From NCBI GenBank assembly GCA_963573385.1, contig CAUYLG010034743.1:38757-102756 (forward strand): a DNA stretch of 64,000 bases, written 5' to 3'. Positions 37,401-48,034 of this stretch are shown here, piece by piece. The DNA comes from Cacajao melanocephalus. Lineage: Eukaryota > Chordata > Mammalia > Primates > Pitheciidae. Position 1 is the stretch's first letter. Each line of letters begins with the position of its first letter. The notes below the pieces were generated by a model, which searched no databases, was not told where the DNA came from, and was given only the letters and a program-made list of their open reading frames with translations. The position numbers and the translations under genes are program-made.

Positions 37401-38204
37401 GATAGTGTCTCATGCCAGTTAGAATGGCAATCATTAAAAAATCTGGAGACAACAGATGCTGGAGAGGATATAGAGAAATAGGAACACTTTTACACTGTTG
37501 GTGGGAGTGTAAATTAGTTCAACCATTGTGGAAGACAGTGTGACAATTCCCCAAGGACCTAGAATTAGAAATTCCACTTCGCCCAGCAACCCCATTACTG
37601 GGTATATATCCAAAGGATTATTAATCATTCTATTATAAAGACACATGCACATGTATGTTCACTGTGGTACTGTTTGCAATAGCAAAGACCTGGAACCAAC
37701 CCAAATGCCCATCAATGATAGACTGGACAAGGAAAATGTGGCACATATACAGCATGGAATACTATACAGCCATAAAAATGATGAGTTCGTGTCCTTTGTA
37801 GGGACATGAATGAATCTGGAAACCATCATTCTCAGCAAACTTACACAAGAACAGAAAAACAAACACCGCATGTTCTCACGCATAAGCATGTGTTGAACAA
37901 TGAGAACACATGGACACAGGGAGGGGAGCATCACACACTGGGGTCTTTTGGGAGGGAACAGAGGAGGGGCAGTGGGGGATAGGGAAGTTGGAGAGGGATA
38001 ACATGGGGAGTAATGCCAGATATAGTTAATGGGGGATGGAGGCAGCAAACCACATTGCCATGTATGTACCTATGCAATAATCCTTCATGTTTTGCAAATG
38101 TACCCCAGATGCTAAAGTGCAATAAAAATATTTATATTATATATATTATATATATATTTTAAATATATACATATATATTTTAAATATATACATATATATA
38201 TATT
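37401..38204 (+). mobile_element. Primate L1 (L1PA/PB) 3' end with AT-rich tail
   Basis: Sense L1 from late ORF2 ('gtctcatgccagttagaatg', 'tgctggagaggatatagaga', 'attactgggtatatatccaa', 'gtggcacatatacagcatgg', 'gacacagggaggggagcatc') through the 3' UTR to 'aaagtgcaataaaaatattt', followed by a TATATA/TTTTAAATATATACA tail. The flanks 'ttaaaaaaggaatgttt' (37384-37400) and 'ttaaaaaataggaacgttt' (38205-38223) are an imperfect target-site duplication that fixes both ends. ORF2 remnant is broken; 5'-truncated. Confidence 0.9.
38120..38204. repeat. AT-rich tandem tail, about 20-24 bp unit
   Basis: A unit like 'tatattttaaatatataca' is repeated two to three times at the 3' end of the L1, probably grown from its A-rich tail. 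Confidence 0.8.
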
Positions 38205-38227
38205 TTAAAAAATAGGAACGTTTCTTC

Positions 38228-38329
38228 TTTAAGGGCAGGCAATATTTCAGTAGCCAGTAGAGAGGCAGGCAATATTTACAGGCAATATTTAAGGGCAGGC
38301 AATATTTACAGTAGCCAGTAGAGAGGCAA
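38228..38329. repeat. 60-bp-period tandem duplication
   Basis: 'tttaagggcaggcaatattt' occurs at 38228 and again at 38288. Both are followed by '(a)cagtagccagtagagaggc'. Between them lies a further partial copy ('ggcaggcaatatttaca', then 'ggcaatattt'). A local duplication just outside the right target-site duplication of the L1. Confidence 0.9.
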
Positions 38330-38434
38330 ATGTTTATTGCAACATGTGGTCATTAAATATGCATTGAGGATAATTACAATACTAACCAAGTAAAGTATAT
38401 ATGTAAGTGTAATGTGTGTGGGTCTGTGTGTATT

Positions 38435-38985
38435 AACTACCATTGTATAATAAATTGCCTACAATTTAGCATGTTAAAACAGCACACCTCTATGACACAT
38501 ATTGATTATCTCAACATTTCTGTGAGTCAAGAATCTTGACATAGATTAAGTGGGTCCTCTGTTTCAGGGTCTATAACAAGGCTGCAATCAAGCTTTGGGC
38601 CAGGGTTTCAGACTCATGCAAACCCCTAACTTGGAAAGGATTCACTTCAAAGCTCACTCACGTGGTTATAGGCGGAATTCAGTTCCTCCCAGACTATTGG
38701 ACTGAGGACCTGACTCTGTTCCTGGCTGGTAATTGTTGAGAGGCTGCCTGCAGTTCCTCACCACGTGTGACTCTCCAGCTCGCTTCATCAGAACAAGCAG
38801 GAAAGAAAATACAGAAAGAGACTGCTGCTGGCAAGATGGAAATCACACTCTTTTGTATTCCAATTATGATCATACTTTATTCCAGGCAAGTCTCTACATC
38901 CAGCTTATGCTCAAGGGGAGTGAATTTCTCAAGGGCATGAATACCAGAAAGCAATGATGATTGGAAGCCTTGTGAGTTTATCTTA
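38435..38985 (-). mobile_element. MLT1-type MaLR LTR, antisense
   Basis: Reverse-complement MLT1: 'agtgggtcctctgtttcagg', 'gtctataacaaggctgcaat', 'agctcactcacgtggttata', 'ggcggaattcagttcctccc', 'actattggactgaggacctg', 'tgctcaaggggagtgaattt' and 'agggcatgaataccagaaag'. About 550 bp, nearly full length. Confidence 0.75.
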
Positions 38986-39055
38986 AAAATACCACCAAAC
39001 ATGTACATGTGTATGGGTAGGCACATGTAACACTTTAAGTAGACAGCAGGTGATT

Positions 39056-39072
39056 AATAGGTCCATTCTTCT
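39056..39072. repeat. Left target-site duplication of the full-length L1
   Basis: AATAGGTCCATTCTTCT, matching 45274-45290 at 16 of 17 positions. Confidence 0.9.
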
Positions 39073-39238
39073 TCTTCCTTTTTTTTTTTAATTTTACTTC
39101 ATGTTCAAGGATACGTGTGCAGAATGTGCAGGTTTGTTACATAGGTATGCATGTGCCATGGTGGTTTGCTGCACTTATTGAAGCATCCTTTAAATTTCCT
39201 CCCCTGGCTCCATGCACCTCAACAGGCCCCAGTGTGTG

Positions 39239-41627
39239 TCATAACCCTCCTTTGTGTCCATGTGTTCTCATTGTACAACTCACACTTAGGAGTAAGAATA
39301 TGTGGTGTTTGGTTTTCTGCTCCTGTGTTAGTTTGCTGAGGATGATGGCTTCCAGCTTTATCCATGTCCCTGCAAGGAACATGATCTCATTCCTTCTTAT
39401 GGCTGTGTTGTATTCCATGGTGCATGTGTACCACATTTGCTTTATCCAGTCTGTCATTGATGGACAGGTGGGGTGGTACCATGCTATTGCTGTCATAAAC
39501 ATATGTGTGCATGTGTCTTCATAGTAGAATGATTTATATTCTTTTTATTATACACCCAGTAATGGAATTGCTGGGTCAAATGGTACTTCTGGTTCTAGAT
39601 TAATGAGGAATAACCATACTGTCTTCCACAACGGTTGGACTAATTTTCATTCCCATCAACAGTATAAGTACATTCCTATTTCTCCACAGCCTATTGTTCC
39701 TTGACTTTTAAATAATCACTATTCTGACTAGTGTGAGACAGTATCTCATTGTGTTTTTGATTTGCATTTCTCTAATGATTAGTGATGCTGAGCTTTTTTT
39801 CATGATTGTTGGCCATGTAAATGTCTTCTTTTGAGAAGTGTCTGTTCATATCCTTTGCCCACTTTTTGGTGTTTTTTTTTTTTCTTGTAAATTTAAGCTC
39901 TTAGTAAATTTGGATATTACAACTTTGTCAGATGGGTTGATAGCAAAAAACTTCTCCCATTCTATAGGTTGCTTATTCAATCTGATGATAGTTTCTTTTG
40001 CTGTTCTGCAGAAGCTCTTTAGTTTAATTAGACCCCATTCGTCAATTTTGGCTTTTGTTGCAACTGTTTTTGGCATTTTCATCATGAATTCTTTGCCTAT
40101 GCTTATGTCCTGAGTGGTATTGCCCAGGTTTTCTTCTAGGATTTTCATGGTTTTGGGTTTTACATCTAAGTCTTTAATCTATCTTGAGTTAATTTTTGTA
40201 TAAGGTGTAAGGAATTGGTCCAGTTTCAGTTTTGTGCATATGGCTAGACAGTTTTCCAGCACATTTATTAAATAGGGGATCCTTTCCCCATGGCTTTTGT
40301 CAGATTTGTTGAAGATCAGCTAGCTGTAGATGTGTAGTGTTATTTCTGAGGTCTCTGTTCTGTTCGATTGATCTATATGCCTGTTTTGATACCAGCACAA
40401 TGCTGTTTCGGTTTCTGTAGCCTTGTAGTATAGTTTGAAGTCAGGTAGTGTGATGTCTCCAGCTTTGTTCTTTTTGCTTAGGATTGTCTCTGATATACAG
40501 ACTCTTTGATTCCATATGAAATTTAAAGTAGTTATTTCTAATTCTGTAGAGAATGTCAATGGTAGTTTGATGGCAATAGCATTGAATTACTTTGTATAGT
40601 ATGACCATTTTCATGATATTTATTCTTCCTATCCATAAGTATGGAATGTTTTTCCATTTGCTTATGTCCTTTTATATTTCCTTGAGCAGTGGTTTGTAGT
40701 TCTCCTTGAAAAGGTTCTTAACTTCCCTTGTTAGCTGTATTCCTTGGTATTTTATTCTTTTCATAGCAATTGTGATAGGAAATTCACTAATGATTTAGCT
40801 CTCTGCTGGTCTATTTTTGGTGTAATGGAATGCTTGTGATTTCTGCACATTGATTTTGTATACTGAGACTTTGCTGAAGTTGGTTATCAGCTTAAGTTTT
40901 TGAGCTTAGATAATAGGGTTTGGTAAATATAAAATCATGTCATCTGAAAACAGAAACAATTTGACTTCCTCTCTTTCTGTTTGAATACCCTTTATTTCTT
41001 TCTCTTGCCTGATTGCCCTGGCCAGAACTTCCAATACTATGTTGAATAGGAGTAGTGGGCAAGGGCATCCTTGTCTTGTGCCAGTTTTCAAAGGGACTGC
41101 TTTCAGCTTTTGCCCATTCAATTTGATATTGGCTGTGGGTTTGTCATAAGTAGCTCTTATTTTGAGATATATTCCATCAGTACCTAGTTTATTGAGAGTT
41201 TTAACATGAAGAGATGATGAATTTTATTGAAGGCCTTTTCTGCATCTATTGAGTTTTCTCTTTGGTTCTGTTTGTGTGACAGATTACGTTTGTTGATTTC
41301 CATATGTTGAACCAGCCTTGCATCCCAGGGATGAAGCTGTCTTGATTGCGGTGGATACAATTTTGATGTGCTGCTGGATTCAGTTTGCCAATGTTTTATT
41401 AAGGAAATTCACATCAATATTCATCAGGGATATTGGTCTGAAGTTTTCTATTTGTTGTTGTTGTTATGTCTCCGCCAGGTTCTGGTATCAGGATGATGCT
41501 GGCTTCATAAATTGTATTAGGAAGGAGTTCCTTCATTTCAATTATTTGGAATAGTTTCAGAGGTACCAGCTCCTCTTTGTACCTCTGGTAGAATTCAGCT
41601 GTGAATCTGTCTGGCCCTGGGCTTTTG

Positions 41628-41662
<35 letters not shown>

Positions 41663-43080
41663 TTGATAGGCTATAAATTTCTGCCTTAATTTCAGAACTT
41701 GTTATTGATCTATTCAGAGATTTGACTTCATCCTGGTTTAGTCTTGAGAGTGTGTATCTGTCCAGGAATTTATTTGTTTCTTCTAGATTTTCTAGTTTCT
41801 TTGCTTAGAAGTGTTTATAGTATTCTCTGAAGGTAGTTTGTATTTCTTTGGGGTCAGTGGTGATATCCCCTTTATCATTTTTTATTGTTTCTATTTGATT
41901 CTTCTTTTCTTGTTTATTAGCCTAGCTAGTGGTCTATATTTTGTCAGCTTTTTCTAAAAACCAGCTCCTGAATTCATTGATTTTTTTTGGGTGGGGGGGT
42001 TTCGTGTCTCTATCTCCTTCAATTCTGCTTTAATCTTAGTTATTTCTTGTCTTCTGCTAGCTTTTGGATTAGTTTTATCTTGCCTCTCTAGGTCTTTTAA
42101 GTGTGATGTTAGGGTGTTGATTTGAGATCTTTCTAGCTTTCTGGTGTGGGTATTTAGTGCTATAAATTTCCCTCTTAACACTGCTTTAGCTGTGTTCCAG
42201 AGATTATGGTATGAGTCTCTTTGTTCCCATTGGTTTCAAAGAACTTCTTGATTTCTGCCTTAATTTCATTATTTACCCAGGGGTCATTCAGGACTAGGTT
42301 GTTCAATTTCCATATAATTGTGTGGTTTTGAGTGAGTATCTTAATCCTGAATTCTAATTTGATTTGCACTGTGGCCTGAGAGACTGGCTGTTACGATTTC
42401 AGTTAGTTTGCATTTGCTGAGGCACGTTTTACTTCCAATTATGTGGTAGATTTTAGAATTAGTATGATGTGGTACCAAGAAGAATGTACATTCTGTTGAT
42501 TTGGTGTGGATAGTTCTGTAGATATCTATTAGGTCTGCTTTATCCAGAGTTGAATTCATGTCCTGAATATCCTTAATTTTCCATCTTGTAGATCTCTCTA
42601 ACATTGACAGTGGGGTGTTAAAGTCTCCCATTATTGTTTTTTAAGAGTTTAACCCTCTTTGTAGGTCTCAAAGAACTTGTTTTATGAGCTTGAGTGCTCC
42701 TGTATTGAGTGCATGTATATTTACAATAATTAGCTCTTCTTGTTGAATTGATCCCTTTGTTATTATATAATGCCCTTCTTCATCTGTTTTGATCTTCGTT
42801 GGTTTAAAGTCTGTTTCATCAGAGACTAGAGGTGCAACTCCTGCTTTTTAAAAACTGTTTTATTATTATTATTATTTGCTTTTCATTTGCTTGGTGAATT
42901 TTCCTCAATCCCTCTATTTTGAGCCTATATGTGTCTTTGCATGTGAGATGGGTCTCCTATGTATAGCACGCCAATGGGTCTTCACTCTATCCAATTTGCC
43001 AATTTGTGTCTTTTAATTGGAACATTTAGCCCATTTACATTCAAAGTTAGCATTGTTAAGCATGAATTTGTTCCTGTCAT
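39239..43080 (-). pseudogene. L1 ORF2 (endonuclease/reverse transcriptase) remnant
   Basis: ORF2p supplies the endonuclease, reverse transcriptase and Cys-rich C-terminus for target-primed reverse transcription. The start is readable at about 43080 (MTGTNSCLTMLTLNVNGLN). The endonuclease segment is open at 42631-42341 with GDFNTPLS. Two catalytic positions differ: KIYHI replaces KIDHI (42448-42446) and SGHS replaces SDHS (42376-42374). The reverse-transcriptase segment is open at 41121-40906 with FSDD instead of FADD (40950-40939). The C-terminal part ends near 39239 (MEYNTAIRRNEIMF). The total span, about 3.84 kb, is close to the normal 3.83 kb, but it is broken by multiple stops, frameshifts and a (GT)15 run. 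Non-functional. Confidence 0.88.
41631..41661. repeat. (GT)15 microsatellite inside L1 ORF2
   Basis: 31 nt of uninterrupted GT where the L1 consensus has a short T/G-rich stretch after 'ctgggctttt'. An in-element expansion. Confidence 0.95.
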
Positions 43081-43142
43081 CATGATGCTATCTGGTTTTT
43101 TGCACACTAATTGATGCAGTGTCTTCATAGTGTCATTGGTCT

Positions 43143-44006
43143 TTAAATTTTGGTGCATTTTTGCAGTGGCTAGTACCAGTTTTTCCTTTCCATATTTAGC
43201 ATGTTGAATATTGGCCTCCAATATCTTCTGGCTTGTAGAGTACCTGCTGAGAGGTCCACTGTTAGTCTGTTGGGCTTCCCTTTGCAGGTGATCTGGCCTT
43301 TCTCTCTGGCTTCCCCCAAATCTTGGAGAATCTAATTATTATGTGTCTTGGGGTTGATCTTCCCATGGAATATCTTAGTGTTGCTCTCTAAATTTCCTGA
43401 ATTTGCATATTGGCCTGTCTTGCTAGGTTAGGGAACTTCTCCTGGATAATATCCTAAAGTGTGTTTTTCAGCTCCTTTCCATTCTCCTTGTCTCCTTCAG
43501 GTACTCCAATCAATGGTCTGTTTCATCTTTTTACAAAGCGCCATATTTTTTGAAGGCTTTGTTTATTCGTTTTTATTCTTTTTTTCTCTAGTCTTGTCTG
43601 CATGCCTTATTTCAGCAAGGTGGTCTTCAAACTCTGATACTGTTTCTTTTGCTTGGTCAATTTGGCTATTGATACTTGTGTATGTTTCACAAAATTCTCC
43701 TGCTCTGTTTTTCAGCTTCTTCAGGTCATTTACATTCTTCTCTAAACTGTTTATTCTAGTTAGCAGCTCCTCTAACCTTTTATCAAGGTCCTTAGCTTCT
43801 TTGCATTGGGTTAGAACATGCTCCTTTATCTCAGCATAATTTTTTATTACCCATCTTCTGAAGCCTACTTCTGTCAATTCATCCGTCTCATCTTTCACCC
43901 AGTTCTGTGCTCTTGCTGGAGAGATAATGCGAACATCTGGAAGAGAACAGGCACTCTGGCCTCTTGAGTTTTCAGTGCTTTTTCGTTGATTCTTTCTCAT
44001 CTTCAT
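43143..44006 (-). pseudogene. L1 ORF1 (RNA-binding protein) remnant with C-terminal deletion
   Basis: ORF1p binds L1 RNA as a coiled-coil trimer. The first 147 codons (44006 to 43563) are still open: a basic start (MKMRKNQRK), an SPARAQNWVKDETDEL segment, then Leu/Ile-rich heptads with Lys and Glu (around residues 65-135) typical of the ORF1p coiled coil. Downstream, remnants of the RRM and C-terminal domains can be read in shifted frames, for example the stretch corresponding to 'SAETLQARR' near 43220-43240. At about 43205-43212 the text jumps from the 'PIFN' region directly to the last codons ('atggaaagg' near 43192). The nominal length of 864 nt, against about 1,017 nt for a standard ORF1, fits a loss of roughly 150 nt. 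Non-functional. Confidence 0.85.
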
Positions 44007-44009
44007 GAG

Positions 44010-45273
44010 TTTGTCTAGTTTCTATCTTTGAGGCTGCTATCCTTGGATGAGGTTGTAGTGGGGACTTTTTTGTTGTTGTTGATGCTGTTGTTGTTGTTGT
44101 TTTCTGTTGTTGTTTTTTTTTCTTTCAAGGGTCAGATCACTCTTCTGTAGGGCTATTGTGGTTTGCTGGGGGTTCACTTCATGCCCTATTCATCTGGCTC
44201 ACTCTCGTGCCTGGATATGTCACTCAAGGAGGATAGAGAAAAGCAAAGATGTGTGTGTGCTTCTTCTTCTGGGATCTCTGATCTCGAGGGGCACAAACCT
44301 GATGCCAGTAGGATCACTCCTGTTGGAGGGTCTCACCCAGTTGGGTAGCATGGGGAACAGGACCCACTTAATGAGGCATTTTGTCCCTTGGTTGAGGAGG
44401 TGTGCTTCACTTCGGGAAACACACTCGTCTGGGCTGCCTAGATTCCTCAGAACTACCAGGTAGAAAGGCTAAGTCTGCTGGTCCACAGAGACTGTGGCCA
44501 CCCCTCCCTCTAGGGACTCAGGCCCAGGGAAATCTGGGTCTTTCCCTAAGCGTCCAGCTGGAATATTGGAGTTCCAGCAGGGAAGCCCTTCCCAGTGAGG
44601 AAGGATGAGTCAGGGTTAGGCCTGAAGAGGCACTCTGGCTGCAGTCTGCCACAGCCACTGTGTTGGGCTGTGAGGGACACCTCTTGAGACCAAACTGTCC
44701 TGTCTCCCCAGCTCCAGCCGTGGAAAAGTGTGGCCTAGAGCTATAGAGATGGAGGCCACCCTTCTCCTGCCCAGGACGCTTAGAGTGTTAGGCAGTTGTG
44801 AGTCCCAGTGCTGGTTGCTGCCCCTTCCTCAAGAATCTCAAATGGCTTAGACAACAGGCAATTGCAGCTGTGCTGCTGGTCACTCCTCCCCTTGGGGCTG
44901 TTGAGAATGTGTGCAGCTCTGAGTTTAGGGCCCTAGGCCTTGGTGGTGTGGGATCATGAGTGGGATCTTCCAATCCTAAGGTTGCACCGTTTTATGGAAA
45001 AAGCATGATTTCCCTGGCTGGGTACCATGCTCATTCACCACCTCCCTTGGCTGGGGGGTGGGGGCTTTTCTGCTCCATGTGGCTTTCAGGTGGGCCACTG
45101 CACCACACTGCTCTTTCTTCCTCTCCATGGATCACATCAGCCATCTAGTCAGTTTCAATGAAAGAACCTGGATAACTTGGTTGCTGGTGAAGAATTCATA
45201 CCCTAATTATTGCTCTTTTCTAGGAGACCCTCTGATCACAGCTGTTTCTAGTCAGTCATCTTGGCCACACCCC
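44010..45273 (-). promoter_or_regulatory. L1 5' UTR (ancestral internal promoter), decayed
   Basis: The GC-richer 1.26 kb between the L1 5' end and ORF1 corresponds to the 5' UTR, which in active L1 carries an internal Pol II sense promoter and, in younger families, an antisense promoter. Sense transcription would run leftwards. A T/GTT-rich run at about 44067-44120 lies close to ORF1. Whether any activity remains cannot be told from sequence. Confidence 0.6.
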
Positions 45274-45290
45274 AATAGGTCCAGTCTTCT
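45274..45290. repeat. Right target-site duplication of the full-length L1
   Basis: AATAGGTCCAGTCTTCT, directly abutting the L1 5' end and matching 39056-39072. Confidence 0.9.
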
Positions 45291-45296
45291 AAAGCA

Positions 45297-45465
45297 TTTA
45301 TTCTCAAACCGTAGCCTATCTTCAGAATCACCTATAACCATCTACAGAATTTCTGATTCAGTAGATCTGGTGTAGGACTGACAATTTTATGTGTATAACA
45401 AGTTTTCAGGTGATGCTCTTGCTGCTGGTTTGTGACAAAACTTCAAGTCACCCAAGTTTCAAGCA
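45297..45465 (+). mobile_element. MER5A hAT-Charlie DNA transposon
   Basis: 'ttattctcaaaccgtagcct', 'cttcagaatcacctataacc', 'atttctgattcagtagatct', 'ggtgtaggactgacaatttt' and 'ttcaggtgatgctcttgctg' match a clear collinear MER5A. It lies directly beside the L1 insertion site. Confidence 0.85.
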
Positions 45466-45834
45466 TACGTCAGATCTTACTGTAAAAAAGTAACCAAGAC
45501 TCACCTCCTATCTGTTATGTGAGCTCATTTTGCAGTCATTCTGGCACACTTCCTCCTCTCTGCTGAAAGAACTACCTATACAGCCAACTAGGTCTATTCC
45601 TGAAAGAGACATTAAGGTTTCATTGGCTAGAGGGGTTTTCTTTGTTAGCCATATTCCTGATGAGTAAATAAATAAAGTGTAGAAAAATTATATATAACTC
45701 TGGTCCAAAATTGTTTAAAATAGTTAAATTTAGGATGAACATTAAAGAATAGAAGCACTTTGAGAGACAGAAATGGAGACATAATAAGATCACTCTTTTG
45801 TTGTTCATTGCAGCAGATTCTTCTCCTCCACATT
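45466..45834. other. Unassigned non-coding DNA
   Basis: Nothing recognised between MER5A and the polypurine tract. Confidence 0.4.
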
Positions 45835-46138
45835 AAAAAGAAGAAGAAGGAGAAAGAGAAAGAGAAGGAGAAGGAGGAAGGAAGAAGAAGAAGGAGGAAG
45901 AAGAAGGAGAAGGGGGAAGGAAGAAGAAAGAAGAAGAAGAGGAAGAAGAAGAAGAAGAGGAGGAGGAAGAAGAAGAAGAGGAGGAGGAAGAAGAAAGAAG
46001 AAGAAGAAGAAGAAGAGGAAAAAGAAGAAGAAGGAGAAGAAGAGGAGGAAGAGGAAGAGGAGGGGAGGGGGAGGAGGAGGGGGAGGAGGGGGAGGAGGAG
46101 AGGGGAAGGAGGAGGAGGGAGAGGAGGAGGAGGAGAAA
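45835..46138 (+). repeat. 304-nt uninterrupted polypurine tract (GAA/GGA)n
   Basis: Every base on + from 45835 to 46138 is A or G. The left two thirds are GAA/GAAG-type repeats; the right third is GGA-rich with G runs of 4-5. The G runs at 46062-46065, 46067-46071, 46079-46083 and 46088-46092 (spacers 1, 7 and 4 nt) satisfy the canonical G3+N1-7 quadruplex pattern. Lys/Glu/Arg-rich and Ser/Leu/Pro-rich frames on the two strands are artefacts of the tract. Confidence 0.97.
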
Positions 46139-48034
46139 CCTAAAAGACCAATTAACACCCTGGAAAGCACTTTGGAATTGCTTTCTAAACTTGCAGTAAT
46201 GAAAACAAATGGACGTTTTGATTAAATAGATATCATTAGGATGACATGTTATGATCTCAGCCTCTGGTTTAATGATCTAATTAAGACCAAGAAAATTCAT
46301 TATGGACTCTCAGATCAAATAAATCATTTTACAGAGCCAAAGAAACAAGACTATCTGTTTGCTCAGGATAGAAAGAGTATCCTGAATGAATGAAAAAAAA
46401 AAAAAGAAAGAAAGAAAGAAATTCAGCGATGAGAAGTGTATATAACTATGTCTATTTCAAAGTAAGGAAAGGTATAGTCAAAGACAACAACAGTGAGAAG
46501 CACAGACTGGGGTAGAAAGAATACAGGTCATGGAGGAGCTTTTGTTTCCAACCACTCTTTGCCATATTTTACCTCAGCCCAACCACCCCAAAAAAGAAAC
46601 TGTGTGATGAGGTAATAGGGTGGATGAACTGGGATAACCACAACCTCATCACTTTTACTTGGATTAAGCGAGAGCATTAAGGCAAAATCATCAAGGAGTA
46701 TAAAAGAGGCAGATCACAGACAGGAAATCGAGAAAAGCGGTGGTGAATGACTGGAAGAGAATAGCATGAGAACCAAAGTAAGAGAAGGAAGTGGAAATGG
46801 ATTGGATCAAAATTAAATCAGGGAGCATCCATGAGATTCATAAGGAATGCCACATGCCACCAGGAGACAGTGTTTGCTCCTAAAACGTTATCATTGAGAC
46901 CTGTACTATAAGGACTCGTTACATTGAGAAAGATGATGGAATGTCTTTTGGTTGAAATCTTCACCTAAATATTTGCAGAAAAAAAAATAACCTATTAGAC
47001 TACTGAAGAATTCCCACTTGAAAGTGTTTAAGATCAATTCACCTAAAACCTTAAGGACAAAAACTTAACAACACTGCCTGTGGCCTTGCCAGTGGCAATC
47101 TATTTTCTGTGTCTTGTCAGGGGACACTGAAGGGAGGTTATAGCTAACTGCTGGCAGTCTTCTTTCATGTCTCTCTTGAACACAATACTTCAAGCCAAAT
47201 CATTTCGACCTTGCTTTATCTATTCAGGCTTGACTACATAGAGCATTAAGACCTCAGCCATATGAACAGGGAAGGGAAAAGATAGAGGTTGAATCAGGCA
47301 GGATGGTGGATAGAAAAATTAGACTAACTATAGAGCAGCCTCTTTAAAGTAGTCAACTACTGTGAAAATTTTGTGAATTCTGCTTGATTAGATTAAGAAT
47401 TAATGTTTGAGAAGTTTCAACACAGAGTGAGGTGCAACCAGTAAATTATGCTCAAACTCAAATCAATGGGATGCTACACATTTTATTATGAGTGGAAACA
47501 ATGGCTTAGGTCAGAGATCAGGGCATGATAAAATACAACTAGAGGATGAAAAATGAACAGAATGTCAAAACCTCTACCCTTAGAATAGAGAAATAAATGA
47601 GGATAATAGCTGAATCAAAATAACTGGGCCACATGACAGGGGAGTATATAAAGTTTGTGACGTCACATACTCACAGATGCTAAGATTTTACCCTCTGGCA
47701 CAATGGAATGGTGATTGTCTAGAGAATGGAGCCTGTTGATGTCTTTTTGCCCATTTCCCATCTAGTTGAAATGGAAAAAGCATCCATGAGTAAAACTAGC
47801 AGGATGGGAAAGGCAGTAGTTGACAGAACACACTACCACATTTGGTATAGGTCATTGCCTCTGCTTCTTTCTGTTGATGGGACTTCTTGTCTGTTAAACT
47901 AGGCAATCCCATGTGTTGTGCAATTACTTCTTCCAGTCACCTGTATATTACCTTGTTACCACTTCCTTCACAGCCAGGGTGCAGAGGGACCATCTGTCTT
48001 TCCTGAAGACTGAACTTCATAACAGTCTTCCCAG
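46139..48034. other. Unassigned non-coding DNA
   Basis: About 1.9 kb. Only a short A-run plus (AAAG)n at about 46393-46421 is recognisable. No gene or repeat family seen. Confidence 0.4.
46393..46421. repeat. Poly(A)/(AAAG)n microsatellite
   Basis: An A run followed by four AAAG units. Confidence 0.85.

Larger units (their letters stand above)
39073..45273 (-). mobile_element. Near full-length primate L1 (older L1PA or L1PB), antisense
   Basis: A 6.2-kb autonomous-type LINE read on the minus strand. The 5' UTR starts at 45273 with 'ggtgtggccaagatgactga' in the minus direction. It is followed by a GC-richer 5' UTR (about 44010-45273), ORF1 (about 43143-44006), ORF2 (about 39239-43080), a short 3' UTR and a poly(A) (T run near 39079-39089). 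A 17-bp target-site duplication flanks it (39056-39072 and 45274-45290, one mismatch). The 5' UTR type and divergence place it before the youngest L1PA subfamilies. Damage includes a deletion in ORF1, a (GT)n expansion in ORF2, many stops and frameshifts, and changed catalytic residues. It cannot be mobile. Confidence 0.93.

Noticed and set aside
37659..38048. 129-codon minus-strand frame
   Set aside because: Antisense shadow of the L1 3' UTR on +.
39117..39524. 135-codon plus-strand frame
   Set aside because: Antisense shadow of the L1 3' end; the real ancestral frame is on the minus strand.
44107..44463. 118-codon plus-strand frame
   Set aside because: Antisense reading of the L1 5' UTR, which is relatively GC-rich and so gives longer chance frames.
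45760..46170. Long Lys/Glu/Arg-rich plus-strand and Ser/Leu/Pro-rich minus-strand reading frames
   Set aside because: They are translations of the 304-nt polypurine tract, which cannot generate stop codons when it lacks T on the + strand. No coding signal.
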